From Allobosea sp. (GTDB taxonomy: Bacteria; Pseudomonadota; Alphaproteobacteria; Rhizobiales; Beijerinckiaceae), in contig NZ_JAFKFX010000029.1 in assembly GCF_017308075.1 (NCBI RefSeq), positions 124,001-188,000 on the forward strand: a stretch of 64,000 bases of DNA, given 5' to 3'. The notes beneath the pieces are model-generated. The model saw only the letters and a program-made list of their open reading frames with translations, did not search any database and was not told where the DNA came from. A program made the translations under genes and the position numbers. The first letter of the stretch is position 1. Each line of letters starts with the position of its first letter. Shown here piece by piece: positions 1-8,374 of the stretch.

Positions 1-26
1 CCGGAAAGATCGTAGCGCACGCTCAT
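1..26 (-). CDS. 5' end of an unidentified gene (partial)
   Basis: Only the first codons (MSVRYDLSG) are inside the window. The ATG shares its A with the TGA stop of the upstream gene (TGATG), so the two are probably translationally coupled. Too short to identify. Confidence 0.45.
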
Positions 27-724
27 CAGCCGGCACTCCACTGCGTCTTGGTGCGGGTGATCTGGTGGCGGTAGAGGCCGAGCGTGAAAGGCGCCTCGCC
101 GCCGAGCGCCGCCAGCCGGTCGGAGGCGAGCTCGGCCTTGGCCAGCGCGATGAAATCGGCCTCGTCGCCCCAGCCTTCCAGCAGCAGCACCCAGCGCGGC
201 ACGGCATTGGCGACGCCGCGCGCCTTCTGCTCGGCGGTGGCGACGCCGCTGGCCTGGGCATCGGCCGTCAGCAGGTGCAGACCCGCGACGCCCGGCCGGG
301 CCAACAGATCGGGAATGAGACCGCGCAGCAGCGCGGCCTTATGGCTTTCGGCAGCCTCATCCGGCACGTCATAGCGCAGCGTCGCGATCAGGCCGCCCTG
401 AGCCGGCCCGGCCGCGTGGGCGACACGGCAGATCGAGCGGGCGACCGAACGGAAATGCTTCACCGCCGACAGGGTCCAAGGCGTGGGCGCATTGACGCGG
501 GCCGTGTAGTCCTGGCCCTTCAGGACCTCGACGGTCTGGGCCTCGTAGAGGTTGAAGAATTCGAGATCGGCCTCGATCGCGACATAGCGCCGGCCGCGCA
601 GGAAGCCGGGAATCCCGACCCGCTCCGGCATGTGTTCCTGCCCGTGCCAGGCGTAGAAATCCGCCCTGCCCTCCGGCGCGATGTCGTGCCAGATCGCGAC
701 CGCCCCCTCACCCGCCAGACTCAT
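26..724 (-). CDS. conserved protein of unknown function, EthD/Dabb-like
   Basis: A 232-residue protein with an N-terminal pattern IWHDI-x-PEGRADFYAWH-x-QEHMPERVG, which resembles the small ferredoxin-like EthD/Dabb folds of catabolic operons, where a conserved His sits near HMPER. The length would fit two such modules in tandem. I chose the ATG at 724; the longer upstream frame would run through the divergent IclR promoter and operator. It is divergent from the IclR gene and coupled to the next gene at the left edge, so it probably belongs to an IclR-controlled catabolic operon. The function is not recognised; the fold assignment is inference. Confidence 0.6.
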   Translation of the reverse strand: MSLAGEGAVAIWHDIAPEGRADFYAWHGQEHMPERVGIPGFLRGRRYVAIEADLEFFNLYEAQTVEVLKGQDYTARVNAPTPWTLSAVKHFRSVARSICRVAHAAGPAQGGLIATLRYDVPDEAAESHKAALLRGLIPDLLARPGVAGLHLLTADAQASGVATAEQKARGVANAVPRWVLLLEGWGDEADFIALAKAELASDRLAALGGEAPFTLGLYRHQITRTKTQWSAG

Positions 725-797
725 CTTTCCTCCGTCAGGCTCTCTGCCGGGCGCGTTGACTCGGCCCGCTTCCGTCCGTATACGAAAATCAAATCCA

Positions 798-818
798 AAT
801 TGGAAATCATTTCCAATT
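798..818. promoter_or_regulatory. IclR-type operator palindrome
   Basis: A perfect inverted repeat with 10-bp arms (AATTGGAAAT and ATTTCCAATT) around one central C. Its core TGGAAAT-N-ATTTCCA equals the IclR-box consensus known from E. coli. It lies between the divergent genes at 724 and 843, 24 bp before the IclR-family start, as expected for autoregulation and control of both directions. Confidence 0.8.
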
Positions 819-842
819 ATAACATCGAACGGGACGGAACAG

Positions 843-1691
843 GTGACGATCGCTGCGGTCGAGCGCGCATTGAAGATGCTGGAAGCCCTGGCCGACGAGG
901 CCGAGGGCGCCGATCTCAGCATGCTCGCCGAACGGCTCGGCCTGCCGGTCAGCGCGACGCATCGCCTGCTGGCGACGCTCGCCGAGCGCGGCCTGGTGGC
1001 ACAGGATGCCAGCTCCGGCGCCTATGGGCTGACGCTGAAACTCGCCCAGCTCGCCTTTCGCAATCTCGACCGGCGCGGCCTGCCCGACGCCGGCCAACTG
1101 GTGCTCGACGAGCTCGCCCGCACCACCCGCGAATATTGTCGCCTCGCCGTCGTCGAAGGCGAGGATCTCGTCTGGATCGCCCGCGCGCAGGGCGCGACGG
1201 CCGGCCTGCGCTATGAACCGCCAATGGGCACCGACATCGTGCTGCACGCCACCGCGACCGGAAAAGCCTGGCTCACCAGCCTGCCGGAGGCGGAGGCGCT
1301 GCGCATCGTCTGCGCCCGCGGCTTCAAGGCGGAAGGACGCACCGGCCCCAACGCGCTGGGCGACGTCGATGCCTTACGCGCCCATCTCGACGAGACCCGC
1401 AGGCGCGGCTTCGCGCTCGCCGTCGAGGAAGGCGAGATCGGCACCGTCGCCATGGCCGTGACCTTCCGCGCCGGCCCCGAGCCGGATGCCGCCATCGCCG
1501 GGACATTGAGCGTCGCCGGCCCGCTGCAGCGCATGCACGAAGCCAGGCGCGAAGAAATCGCCGCCGCCCTGCAGCGCGCCGCCCAGACCATGGCCGAAAT
1601 CTGGCCGCTGCGGCGCCGACAGATCGCGCCGGCCGGAGCACAGGCACCACGCCTGGGCGCTACGGCACCGGCAACGGGAACAGCCGCATGA
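843..1691 (+). CDS. IclR-family transcriptional regulator
   Basis: A 282-residue regulator. The N-terminal winged helix (about residues 3-65) contains the typical LADEAEGADLSMLAERLGLP and SATHRLLATLAERGLV helices, followed by the IclR effector domain to about residue 250 (GKAWLTSLP, GFALAVEEGEIGTVAMAV). I prefer the GTG at 843 because the HTH begins at once after it, GGACGGAACAG precedes it, and in-frame ATGs lie far upstream beyond the operator. Its TGA overlaps the ATG of the permease gene (ATGA). It probably senses the substrate handled by the neighbouring transporter and enzymes. Confidence 0.85.
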   Translation: MTIAAVERALKMLEALADEAEGADLSMLAERLGLPVSATHRLLATLAERGLVAQDASSGAYGLTLKLAQLAFRNLDRRGLPDAGQLVLDELARTTREYCRLAVVEGEDLVWIARAQGATAGLRYEPPMGTDIVLHATATGKAWLTSLPEAEALRIVCARGFKAEGRTGPNALGDVDALRAHLDETRRRGFALAVEEGEIGTVAMAVTFRAGPEPDAAIAGTLSVAGPLQRMHEARREEIAAALQRAAQTMAEIWPLRRRQIAPAGAQAPRLGATAPATGTAA

Positions 1692-2506
1692 GCCAGGACA
1701 GCACCACCACCACTTCCGCTCCGGCACCGGCCACCACCGGCGGCGCGAAAGCCGGCGCACTGGCCTCCGCCATCGCCTGGCCGCTGGCGAGCTTCGCCGT
1801 TCTGCTGCTCGCCTGGCAATGGTTCGTGCCGGCCGCCGGCATCCCGGAATACATCCTCCCCGTCCCGAGCGCCTTCTTCGAGCGTCTCTGGACCGACCGC
1901 GCCCTGATCTTCCAGCACACGCTGGTCACGGCGAACGAGATCGTGCTCGGCTTCCTGATGGCGGCGGCGATCTCGATCCCGCTCGGCTACGTCATCGTCT
2001 CGGTGAAGCTGCTCGAGAAGGCGATCTACCCGGTGATCGTCTTCTTCCAGCTGGTGCCGAAGATCGCGATCGCGCCGCTCTTCGTGGTCTGGTTCGGCTT
2101 CGGCCTGTTCCCGAAGGTGCTGCTCACCTTCCTGCTCTGCTTCTTCCCGACGCTGGTCGCCAGCATGACGGGCTTCCGGGCGCTGGACGAGCGCGTGCTC
2201 TACCTGACCCGCTCGATGGGCGCCTCGGCCTGGCAGACCTTCCGCTATGTCCGGGTGCCGGCAGCGCTGACCTACATCTTCTCCGGCCTCAAGGTCTCCG
2301 CGGTGTTCGCGGCGACCGGCGCCATCGTCGGCGAGTTCGTCGGCGCCAATGCCGGGCTCGGCTATCTCCTGCTGCGCGGGACCAGTTTCCTCGACATGCC
2401 GCTGATCTTCGCCTGCCTGGTGGCGCTGAGCTTCGTCGGCATCCTGTTCAGCTATCTCGTCGACGGGCTCGAAGTGCTGCTGATGCCGTGGCAGCGTAAA
2501 GGCTGA
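1688..2506 (+). CDS. ABC transporter permease, SsuC/TauC-like
   Basis: A 272-residue inner-membrane protein with about six transmembrane segments and the binding-protein-dependent transport domain. The EAA-like cytoplasmic loop reads LTRSMGASAWQTFRYVRVP (about residues 175-193). It overlaps the IclR gene by 4 bp and is followed by a substrate-binding protein and an ATPase, making a complete importer of the nitrate/sulfonate/taurine type. The N-terminal Ser/Thr/Pro-rich tail is unremarkable. The substrate cannot be deduced from sequence; the enzymes nearby suggest an organic acid or aromatic degradation product. Confidence 0.85.
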   Translation: MSQDSTTTTSAPAPATTGGAKAGALASAIAWPLASFAVLLLAWQWFVPAAGIPEYILPVPSAFFERLWTDRALIFQHTLVTANEIVLGFLMAAAISIPLGYVIVSVKLLEKAIYPVIVFFQLVPKIAIAPLFVVWFGFGLFPKVLLTFLLCFFPTLVASMTGFRALDERVLYLTRSMGASAWQTFRYVRVPAALTYIFSGLKVSAVFAATGAIVGEFVGANAGLGYLLLRGTSFLDMPLIFACLVALSFVGILFSYLVDGLEVLLMPWQRKG

Positions 2507-2566
2507 AGGCTAAGGGAACACGACCATCAAACCGGGCAAACCGGAACCATAAGGGAGGACAGGATC

Positions 2567-3559
2567 ATGCTCAGAAGGACCTTACTCACCGCAGCCGCCG
2601 TGCTGGCGCTCGGCACCACGGGCGCGCTCGCCCAGGCCGGCGGCAAGCCGATGAAGATCACGCTGAACTTCCTCGCCGCCGCGCCCAATGCCGGCTTCAT
2701 GATGGCCAAGCAGATGGGCCTCTATGAGAAGGCCGGGATCAATCTGACGATCGAGGAAGGCAAGGGCTCGGGCACGACGGCGCAGATGGTCGCGACCGGG
2801 CAGAGCGATGTCGGCTTCGCCGATGCGCCGGCCGCGATGCAGCTGCGCACCAAGGGCGCGCCGGTGAAGATCATCGCCCCCGTGCTGCAGACCAATGGCT
2901 TCGCCATCATCTCGCTCGAAGACAGCGGCATCGCCTCGCCCAAGGACCTGGTCGGCAAGAAGCTCGCGGTCCAGCCCGGCACGGCGCAGACGATCCTGCT
3001 CGACGCCATCCTCGCCTCGAACCAGATCGACAAGAGCAAGGTCGACGTCATCAACATCGATCCCGGCGCCTTCGTCGGCGCGCTGCTCGAGAAGAAGGTC
3101 GACGCGATCCTGGGTGGCGCCGATTTCCACTCGATCCAGATCCGCGAGCGCGGCTTCAAGGTGCGCGACATGTTCTACCGCGATGTCGGCGTGCCGACGG
3201 TCGGCCTCTCGATCATCGCGCGCGACGACAAGATCAAGGCCGATGCGGACCTCTACAAAAAGTTCATCGAGGCGAGCCTGCAGGGCTGGGACGCCGCCCG
3301 CAAGAACCCGGATGCCGCCGCCGACGCCGTCGTCGCGCAGTTCCCCGCGGTGAAGAAGGCGCAGGTGCTGGCCCAGTTCGAGGTGGTCAACAAGCTGCTC
3401 TGCGCTCCCGGCGCGACCGCGCTCGGCAAGGTGCCGGAGAAGAACTGGAACACCAGCTTCGAGCTGCTGACCCAGTATCTCGGCCTGCCCAAGGACAAGC
3501 CGATCACCGACTACTACACCACCGAGCTGCTGCCGGCCTCGCCGCCGGCCTGCTCTTAA
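2567..3559 (+). CDS. ABC transporter substrate-binding protein, SsuA/NMT1-like
   Basis: A 330-residue periplasmic binding protein with a clear signal peptide (LLTAAAVLALGTTGALAQA). It has the NMT1/THI5-like fold: an MKITLNFLAAAPNAGFMMAKQMGLYEKAG opening, then GSGTTAQMVATGQSDVGFAD for the ligand-binding lobe. RBS GGGAGGA precedes the ATG. It is the second gene of the first transporter operon. Family members bind sulfonates, thiamin precursors or aromatic acids, so the ligand remains open. Confidence 0.85.
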   Translation: MLRRTLLTAAAVLALGTTGALAQAGGKPMKITLNFLAAAPNAGFMMAKQMGLYEKAGINLTIEEGKGSGTTAQMVATGQSDVGFADAPAAMQLRTKGAPVKIIAPVLQTNGFAIISLEDSGIASPKDLVGKKLAVQPGTAQTILLDAILASNQIDKSKVDVINIDPGAFVGALLEKKVDAILGGADFHSIQIRERGFKVRDMFYRDVGVPTVGLSIIARDDKIKADADLYKKFIEASLQGWDAARKNPDAAADAVVAQFPAVKKAQVLAQFEVVNKLLCAPGATALGKVPEKNWNTSFELLTQYLGLPKDKPITDYYTTELLPASPPACS

Positions 3560-3588
3560 GCCGCACGGAGCATCAACGGAAACGCGCC

Positions 3589-3692
3589 GTCATTCCGGCC
3601 GCAGCGAAGCGGAGCGCCGGAATCCATCGTAGAGCAGGACGCCCTTCGATGGATTCCGGGTCTACGCCGCTTCGCGGCTTGCCCGAAATGAC
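3589..3692. repeat. dispersed palindromic intergenic repeat, copy 1
   Basis: The ends GTCATTCCGG and CGAAATGAC face each other, and a central pair GGAATCCATCG / CGATGGATTCC forms a second hairpin. The whole unit can fold into a long cruciform. A near copy lies at 8237-8339, with the outer arms exchanged. It sits inside the operon between the binding-protein and ATPase genes. Confidence 0.8.
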
Positions 3693-3719
3693 GGATCGGC
3701 TCTCGACTGGGAACGAAGA

Positions 3720-4502
3720 ATGACCGCCACAGCCGCTTCCGCCGCCGCCTCGATCGAGGGGCGCGGCATCGTCAAGAGCTTCGGCGGCTTCACCGCCGTC
3801 GACGGGCTGACACTCGACATCAGGAGCGGCGAGTTCGTCAGCCTGATCGGCCCGTCCGGCTGCGGCAAGAGCACCTTCATGCTGATGGCGGCCGGGCTGA
3901 TCCCGACCAGCAGCGGCGAACTCCTGGTCAACGGCAAGCCCCTGCGCGAGCCGCTGACCGATATCGGCATCGTCTTCCAGGATCATCTCCTGCTGGAATT
4001 CAGGACGGCGCTGCAGAACGTCATGCTCCAGGCCGAGATCCGTGGCCTGCCGCTCGCACCGGCGAAGGAGCGGGCGCTCGAACTCTTCAAGAAGCTCGGC
4101 ATCTCGCATGCCGTCGATCGCTATCCGAAGCAGCTCTCGGGCGGGATGCGCCAGCGCGTCTCGATCGCCCGGGCGCTGATCCACGACCCGTCCGTGCTGA
4201 TGATGGACGAGCCCTTCGGCGCGCTCGACGCAATCACCCGCACCCAGATCCGGCACGATCTCGAAATGCTCTGGCTGGAGCAAGCCAAGACCGTGGTCTT
4301 CATCACCCATTCGATCGACGAGGCGATCGGCCTCTCTGACCGGGTGCTGGTGATGTCGCCGACGCCGGGGCGGATCGTCGACGAGATCAAGATCGAGCTG
4401 CCGCGGCCGCGCCCGGCCCATCTCGGCGATTATCCGAGCTTCAACACCTACGCCGACCGCATCCACGACGCCTTCCGGCGCTTCGGCGTGATCAAGTACT
4501 GA
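3720..4502 (+). CDS. ABC transporter ATP-binding protein, SsuB/TauB-like
   Basis: A 260-residue nucleotide-binding subunit with every motif intact: Walker A GPSGCGKST, Q-loop FQDHLLLEF, signature LSGGMRQR, Walker B VLMMDEPFGALD and switch histidine in VFITHSIDEA. It completes the importer started at 1688. The palindromic repeat between it and the binding-protein gene could change its expression relative to the upstream genes. A strong hairpin follows the stop. Confidence 0.9.
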   Translation: MTATAASAAASIEGRGIVKSFGGFTAVDGLTLDIRSGEFVSLIGPSGCGKSTFMLMAAGLIPTSSGELLVNGKPLREPLTDIGIVFQDHLLLEFRTALQNVMLQAEIRGLPLAPAKERALELFKKLGISHAVDRYPKQLSGGMRQRVSIARALIHDPSVLMMDEPFGALDAITRTQIRHDLEMLWLEQAKTVVFITHSIDEAIGLSDRVLVMSPTPGRIVDEIKIELPRPRPAHLGDYPSFNTYADRIHDAFRRFGVIKY

Positions 4503-4541
4503 GACATCCGCGCCCGGCCGCAGCGGGGCGCCAAGCAAAAA

Positions 4542-4569
4542 CGGCGCTCCGGTTTTGACCGGAGCGCCG
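4542..4569. terminator. bidirectional terminator-like hairpin
   Basis: An 11-bp perfect stem (CGGCGCTCCGG / CCGGAGCGCCG) with loop TTTTGA lies between the convergent ATPase gene and the lyase gene. There is no long U-tract, as is usual in GC-rich alphaproteobacteria. Confidence 0.65.
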
Positions 4570-4604
4570 CCATGTTGCGTTGCGGAAAGCCTTGCCGGGC
4601 GGAC

Positions 4605-5534
4605 TCAGAGCTCGGCGCGCGGATCGTGCCTGGCGAGGCGGGCGAGCAGGTAATCGACCTCGGCCTTGGCCGCTGCGGACAGGGCGGAACCCGGCTTGCG
4701 CTGCGCGTCATGGGCGAGGATGCCGCGCTTCATCATGGTGTATTTGCGCACCGCAAGGCCGACGCCCTGCTGCTGCTCGTAGCGCATCAGCGGCAGATGC
4801 GCGTCGAAGATGTCATGCGCCTCGTCGCGCTTGCCGGCCTTGCTCAGCCTGACGACGTCGATCAGCAGCTCCGGGAAGGCATAGCCGGTATTGGCACCGT
4901 CGACACCGCGCTCCATCTCGAAATCGAGGAAGATGCCGCCATTGCCGGTGACGATCGAGACATGGCGCAGGCTGCCCTCGGCCTCGAACTTGCGCAGGGC
5001 CGAAATCTTCTCCAGCCCCGGCCAATCCTCGTGCTTCAGCATCACGCAGGAGGGGTTGTCCTGGATGATCTTGCGGATGACGGCGGGCGTCATCACCACC
5101 GAGAGCGTCAGCGGATAGTCCTGGATGACGAAGGGGATGTCGGTGCCGATCGCCTCGACGGCCTGGGCGTAATAGCCGGTGATCTGGTCATCGGTGCGCA
5201 GGCTCGGCGGCGGCGCGATCATCACGCCACCGGCGCCGAGATCCATGACCTGGCGGGCGAGCGAGCGCATCGCGGCGAAGCCCGGAGCCGAAACGCCGAC
5301 GATGATCGGCTTGCCGCCCATCTTCGCGACCGCGCGCTTGACGAGGCCGACCGATTCCTCCGGCTCGAGCTTGGGCGCCTCGCCCATGATGCCGAGCACG
5401 GTGACGCCGTCCGAGCCGATATCGGCATAGAACTCGAAGAGCTTGTCGGCCGAGTTCCAGTCGACAGCGCCGTCGGGCATGAACGGGGTCGGGGCGATCG
5501 GGAAGACGCCGCCGGCTTCGGGAGTCAGACGCAT
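4605..5534 (-). CDS. dihydrodipicolinate synthase family protein (DapA/NAL superfamily)
   Basis: A 309-residue TIM-barrel aldolase/lyase. It has the opening GGVFPIAPTPF, GIMGEAPKL in place of the usual GTTGE loop, a Tyr in IQDYPLTLS and the Schiff-base Lys candidate in SCVMLKHED. The altered loops differ from true DapA, so a pyruvate-dependent lyase or hydratase acting on a catabolic intermediate is more likely than lysine biosynthesis. I use the ATG at 5534, just before MRLTPEAGG, preceded by AGGATC. The gene following it in the operon, in the same direction, encodes a FAH-family enzyme, which supports a catabolic role. Confidence 0.75.
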   Translation of the reverse strand: MRLTPEAGGVFPIAPTPFMPDGAVDWNSADKLFEFYADIGSDGVTVLGIMGEAPKLEPEESVGLVKRAVAKMGGKPIIVGVSAPGFAAMRSLARQVMDLGAGGVMIAPPPSLRTDDQITGYYAQAVEAIGTDIPFVIQDYPLTLSVVMTPAVIRKIIQDNPSCVMLKHEDWPGLEKISALRKFEAEGSLRHVSIVTGNGGIFLDFEMERGVDGANTGYAFPELLIDVVRLSKAGKRDEAHDIFDAHLPLMRYEQQQGVGLAVRKYTMMKRGILAHDAQRKPGSALSAAAKAEVDYLLARLARHDPRAEL

Positions 5535-5600
5535 GTTCGATCCTACCTGTTCACGATAATCGCGGAGCGGCCGCAAGGGCGGCCGGCCGAGGCCGAAACT

Positions 5601-6287
5601 TCAGACGATGCGGGTGCGGACGCTGCCGACGCCGGCGATCGAGCCTTCCAGCAGATCGCCCTTCACCACCGCGGCGACGCCTTCCGGCGTTCCGGTCAGG
5701 ATCAGGTCGCCGGGTGCGAGCTCGACCAGGCCGGAGAGATAGGCGATGGTCTCGGGCACGTTCCAGATCTGCTTGGCGAGATCGGAACTCTGGCGGACCT
5801 TGCCGTTGACCTTGAGCTCGATCAGTCCGGCATCGGGATGGCCGGCCCTGGCCGCCGGCACGATCTCGCCGATCGGCGCCGAGAGGTCGAAGCCCTTGGC
5901 CATGTCCCAGGGCCGGCCGGCCTTCTTGGCGGCGGCCTGCAGGTCGCGACGCGTCATATCGAGGCCGGCGGCATAGCCATAGACATGGCCGAGCGCATCG
6001 GCCTCGGCGATGTCCTTGCCACCCTTCCCGATCGCGACGACGAGCTCCATCTCGTGGTGCAGATCGGCGGTCCTGGTCGGATAGGGCATGTCGGCGCCAG
6101 CGGTCAGGAGCGCATCGGCCGGCTTGGTGAAGAAGAAGGGTTCCTCGCGATCGGGATCACCGCCCATCTCGCGGGTGTGCTCGGCGTAGTTGCGCCCGAC
6201 GCAGAAGATGCGGCGCACCGGGAAGAGCCCGCCGCCTGCGACTGGGGCAGCGGCAACCTTCGGCGGGTCGATGACATAGCTGGACAT
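5601..6287 (-). CDS. fumarylacetoacetate hydrolase family protein
   Basis: A 228-residue protein of the FAH/HHDD-isomerase family. It has IFCVGRNYAEHTREMGG (substrate loop), metal ligands in DLHHEMELVVAIGKGG, YAAGLDMTRRDLQ, and the C-terminal LTGTPEGV signature. Members hydrolyse or decarboxylate 3-oxoacid/acylpyruvate intermediates in aromatic breakdown or act as oxaloacetate decarboxylase-like enzymes. It lies 66 bp upstream of the DapA-like gene on the same strand. The precise substrate is unknown. Confidence 0.8.
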   Translation of the reverse strand: MSSYVIDPPKVAAAPVAGGGLFPVRRIFCVGRNYAEHTREMGGDPDREEPFFFTKPADALLTAGADMPYPTRTADLHHEMELVVAIGKGGKDIAEADALGHVYGYAAGLDMTRRDLQAAAKKAGRPWDMAKGFDLSAPIGEIVPAARAGHPDAGLIELKVNGKVRQSSDLAKQIWNVPETIAYLSGLVELAPGDLILTGTPEGVAAVVKGDLLEGSIAGVGSVRTRIV

Positions 6288-6407
6288 GGCGCGCCTCGTT
6301 CGAGAAATCCAGAGCGTTCATGCGGGAGCAAGCCGGCTTCGGCAAGGCCCACCGCAGGCGGGACCGGCCTGCAATGCCGGCATTCCCGGCAAGCCTCCTC
6401 TCCCCAG

Positions 6408-6524
6408 CCCTCATCCTGAGGAGCAAGCGGAGCTTGCGTCTCGAAGGATGCTCCAGCTGGTTCCGGAGCCTCTCTGGCGCATCCTTCGAGACGCGCTCCT
6501 GCGGAGCGCTCCTCAGGATGAGGG
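6408..6524. repeat. second type of palindromic intergenic repeat
   Basis: Long inverted repeat: CCCTCATCCTGAGGAGC on the left faces GCTCCTCAGGATGAGGG on the right, with an inner pair CTCGAAGGATG / CATCCTTCGAG. It differs in sequence from the repeats at 3589 and 8237. It sits between the FAH-family gene promoter side and the 3' end of the Lrp gene. Confidence 0.8.
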
Positions 6525-6547
6525 TAAGTGTCAGGCCGAAGCGTCGA

Positions 6548-7018
6548 TCACGACGCCTTCGGCAGGTCCGGCACCTTATAGGCGGTGGTCGCCTTGATCC
6601 GCTCCATGGCGAAGCGCGAGGTGACGTTCTTCAGCGGGATCGTCTCAATCAGCTTCTTGTAGAAGCCGTCATAGGCGGCCATGTCGGCGACGACGACGCG
6701 CAGCATGTAATCGACATCGCCGGCCATGCGGTAGAATTCCATCACCTCCGGCATCGCCGCGACGCTCTGGGCGAACTTCTCCAGCCAGGGGCCGGAATGG
6801 TCGGCCGTCTCGATCTGGACGAAGACGGTGAGCCCGAGCCCGATCCGCTCCGGAGCCACCAGCGCGACACGCTTGGTGATAACGCCGGACTGCTCCAGGC
6901 GCTGAATGCGCTTCCAGCACGGTGTCTGCGAAAGGCCGACACGGTCGGCGAGCTCCGCGATCGAGATGTTGGCGTCCGCCTGCAGGACGGTGAGAATCTT
7001 CCGGTCGATCGCGTCCAT
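6548..7018 (-). CDS. Lrp/AsnC-family transcriptional regulator
   Basis: A 156-residue regulator. The N-terminal AsnC-type helix-turn-helix (MDAIDRKILTVLQADANIS, LADRVGLSQTPCWKRIQRLE) is followed by the RAM ligand-binding domain (about residues 65-145, with GDVDYMLRVVV and FAMERIKATTAYKVP). The ATG at 7018 begins the canonical MDAIDRKIL, so the longer 16-residue extension is rejected. It is divergent from the second transporter operon at 7174 and is a candidate regulator of it. Confidence 0.85.
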   Translation of the reverse strand: MDAIDRKILTVLQADANISIAELADRVGLSQTPCWKRIQRLEQSGVITKRVALVAPERIGLGLTVFVQIETADHSGPWLEKFAQSVAAMPEVMEFYRMAGDVDYMLRVVVADMAAYDGFYKKLIETIPLKNVTSRFAMERIKATTAYKVPDLPKAS

Positions 7019-7173
7019 TCCATAGATCCTTGGATTTCGAGACGAATTATTTCTCTGAACCGGCATCGTTAGAAGGAATTTCTTTTTACCGGCGAGTTAT
7101 TGTCATTAGATAGAAAATCCTTTTATCAGACGTCAATAGGCTGAGATACACACGCTGATCGAGGGATTAAGCC
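7019..7173. promoter_or_regulatory. AT-rich divergent promoter region between Lrp and transporter II
   Basis: This 155-bp stretch is much richer in A/T than its surroundings and carries repeated T-tract elements (GAATTATTTCTCTG, GGAATTTCTTTTTACC, GAAAATCCTTTTATC) spaced a few helical turns apart. Such phased A/T tracts are typical of Lrp-type binding regions. Site assignment is inference. Confidence 0.4.
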
Positions 7174-8199
7174 ATGGACCGCCGCCAGTTCCTGCTCGCC
7201 GGCTCTTCGCTGCTCGCCGCCACGCCTTTCGCCGGCGTCCGCGCGCAGGCGCCGATTGCCGCCCGCATCGGCTACATCCCGATCATCGGCACTGCGCCGA
7301 TCTTCGTCGCCAATGGCGAGGGCTGGCTGAAACAGGCCGGGATCGAGCCCGCCTTCACCGTGTTCGAATCCGGTCCGAACATGATCCAGGCGCTCGCCTC
7401 GGGCACGATCGACCTTTACGTCGCCGGCGTCGCGCCGCTTGCCGTCGCCCGCTCGCGCGGCGTCGACATCCGTGTCGTCGCCTCGACCGCGACCGGTGAG
7501 AACGTCTTCGTCGCGGCCCCCGCGCTGGCGAAATTCTTCACGGCGGGCACGGCCGCAGCGGCCGCCTTCAAGGCGCACAAGGCCGCGACCGGCAAGGTCG
7601 CGCGGCTCGCCACGCAGCCGGCCGGCTCGGTGCCGAACACCGTGCTGCAATACTGGCTCTGGGAGGTCGCCAAGGCCGACAAGGCCGATGTCGAGATCGT
7701 GCCGATGGGCATCGACGCGACTCAGCAGGCGGTGCTCGCCGGCGCCGTCGAGGGCGCGATCGTGCGCGAGCCGGCCCTGACCATCGTCCAGACCCGTAAT
7801 CCCGGCATCAAGCTGATCGCCGGCGGCGAGGAACTCTTCCCGGGCCAGCCGGGCACGGTCGTCGCCGCCTCCGGCAATTTCGTCACCAAGAACCCCGACG
7901 CTGTCCAGAAGCTGGTCAACGGCCTCGTCCGCGCCGCCGACCTGCTGGCCAAGTCGCCGGACAAGGCCGCCCCCCATGTCGGCGCCGCGCTCGGCAAGGG
8001 TATCGTCGACCCCGCTTTGATCCAGAAGGCGCTGGTCTCCCCAGCCAGCAAGTTCGAGATCGATCCGCGCAAGATCATCGCACCGGCGCGGGCCATGCAG
8101 GCCTATCAGGTCAAGCTCGGCTCGCTGGAGAAGGAGCTGCCCTTCGACGGCCTGTTCGAGACGCAGTTCTACGAGCGGGCGCTCAAGGCGGCCGGCTGA
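7174..8199 (+). CDS. ABC transporter substrate-binding protein, SsuA-like (transporter II)
   Basis: A 341-residue periplasmic binding protein with a signal beginning MDRRQFLLAGSSLLAATPFAG. The double Arg followed by FLLAG could make it a Tat-type signal. The mature part has the ARIGYIPIIGTAPIFVANGEGWLKQAGI opening of aliphatic-sulfonate/taurine binding proteins and GPNMIQALASGTIDLYVAG. RBS AGGGATT lies before the ATG. First gene of a second, independent importer operon. Confidence 0.8.
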   Translation: MDRRQFLLAGSSLLAATPFAGVRAQAPIAARIGYIPIIGTAPIFVANGEGWLKQAGIEPAFTVFESGPNMIQALASGTIDLYVAGVAPLAVARSRGVDIRVVASTATGENVFVAAPALAKFFTAGTAAAAAFKAHKAATGKVARLATQPAGSVPNTVLQYWLWEVAKADKADVEIVPMGIDATQQAVLAGAVEGAIVREPALTIVQTRNPGIKLIAGGEELFPGQPGTVVAASGNFVTKNPDAVQKLVNGLVRAADLLAKSPDKAAPHVGAALGKGIVDPALIQKALVSPASKFEIDPRKIIAPARAMQAYQVKLGSLEKELPFDGLFETQFYERALKAAG

Positions 8200-8236
8200 C
8201 GGCGATCGCCCGCCCACACAAGCACGCGACGCACCC

Positions 8237-8339
8237 TCATTCCGGACGAGCCGCGAAGCGGCTCAGCTCCGGAATCCATCGTAGAGCGCAACTCCCTTCG
8301 ATGGATTCCGGCACTCCGCTTCGCTGCGGCCGGAATGAC
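8237..8339. repeat. dispersed palindromic intergenic repeat, copy 2
   Basis: Same family as 3589-3692: outer ends TCATTCCGG / CCGGAATGA and inner pair GGAATCCATCG / CGATGGATTCC. Its right outer arm is the reverse complement of the left outer arm of copy 1, while the core keeps the same orientation. It again lies inside a transporter operon, between the binding protein and the permease. Confidence 0.8.
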
Positions 8340-8374
8340 GGCGGGTTGTGCCAACGCCCCCCAGAGGAACGATC

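Noticed and set aside
26-922. 298-residue version of the first minus-strand protein starting at 922
   Set aside because: The extra N-terminus would cover the IclR operator and part of the divergent gene; the ATG at 724 gives the conserved start.
4572-6419. 615-residue plus-strand frame over the DapA-like and FAH genes
   Set aside because: It is the antisense shadow of two convincing minus-strand genes and has the repetitive Asp/Arg/Gly composition typical of such shadows.
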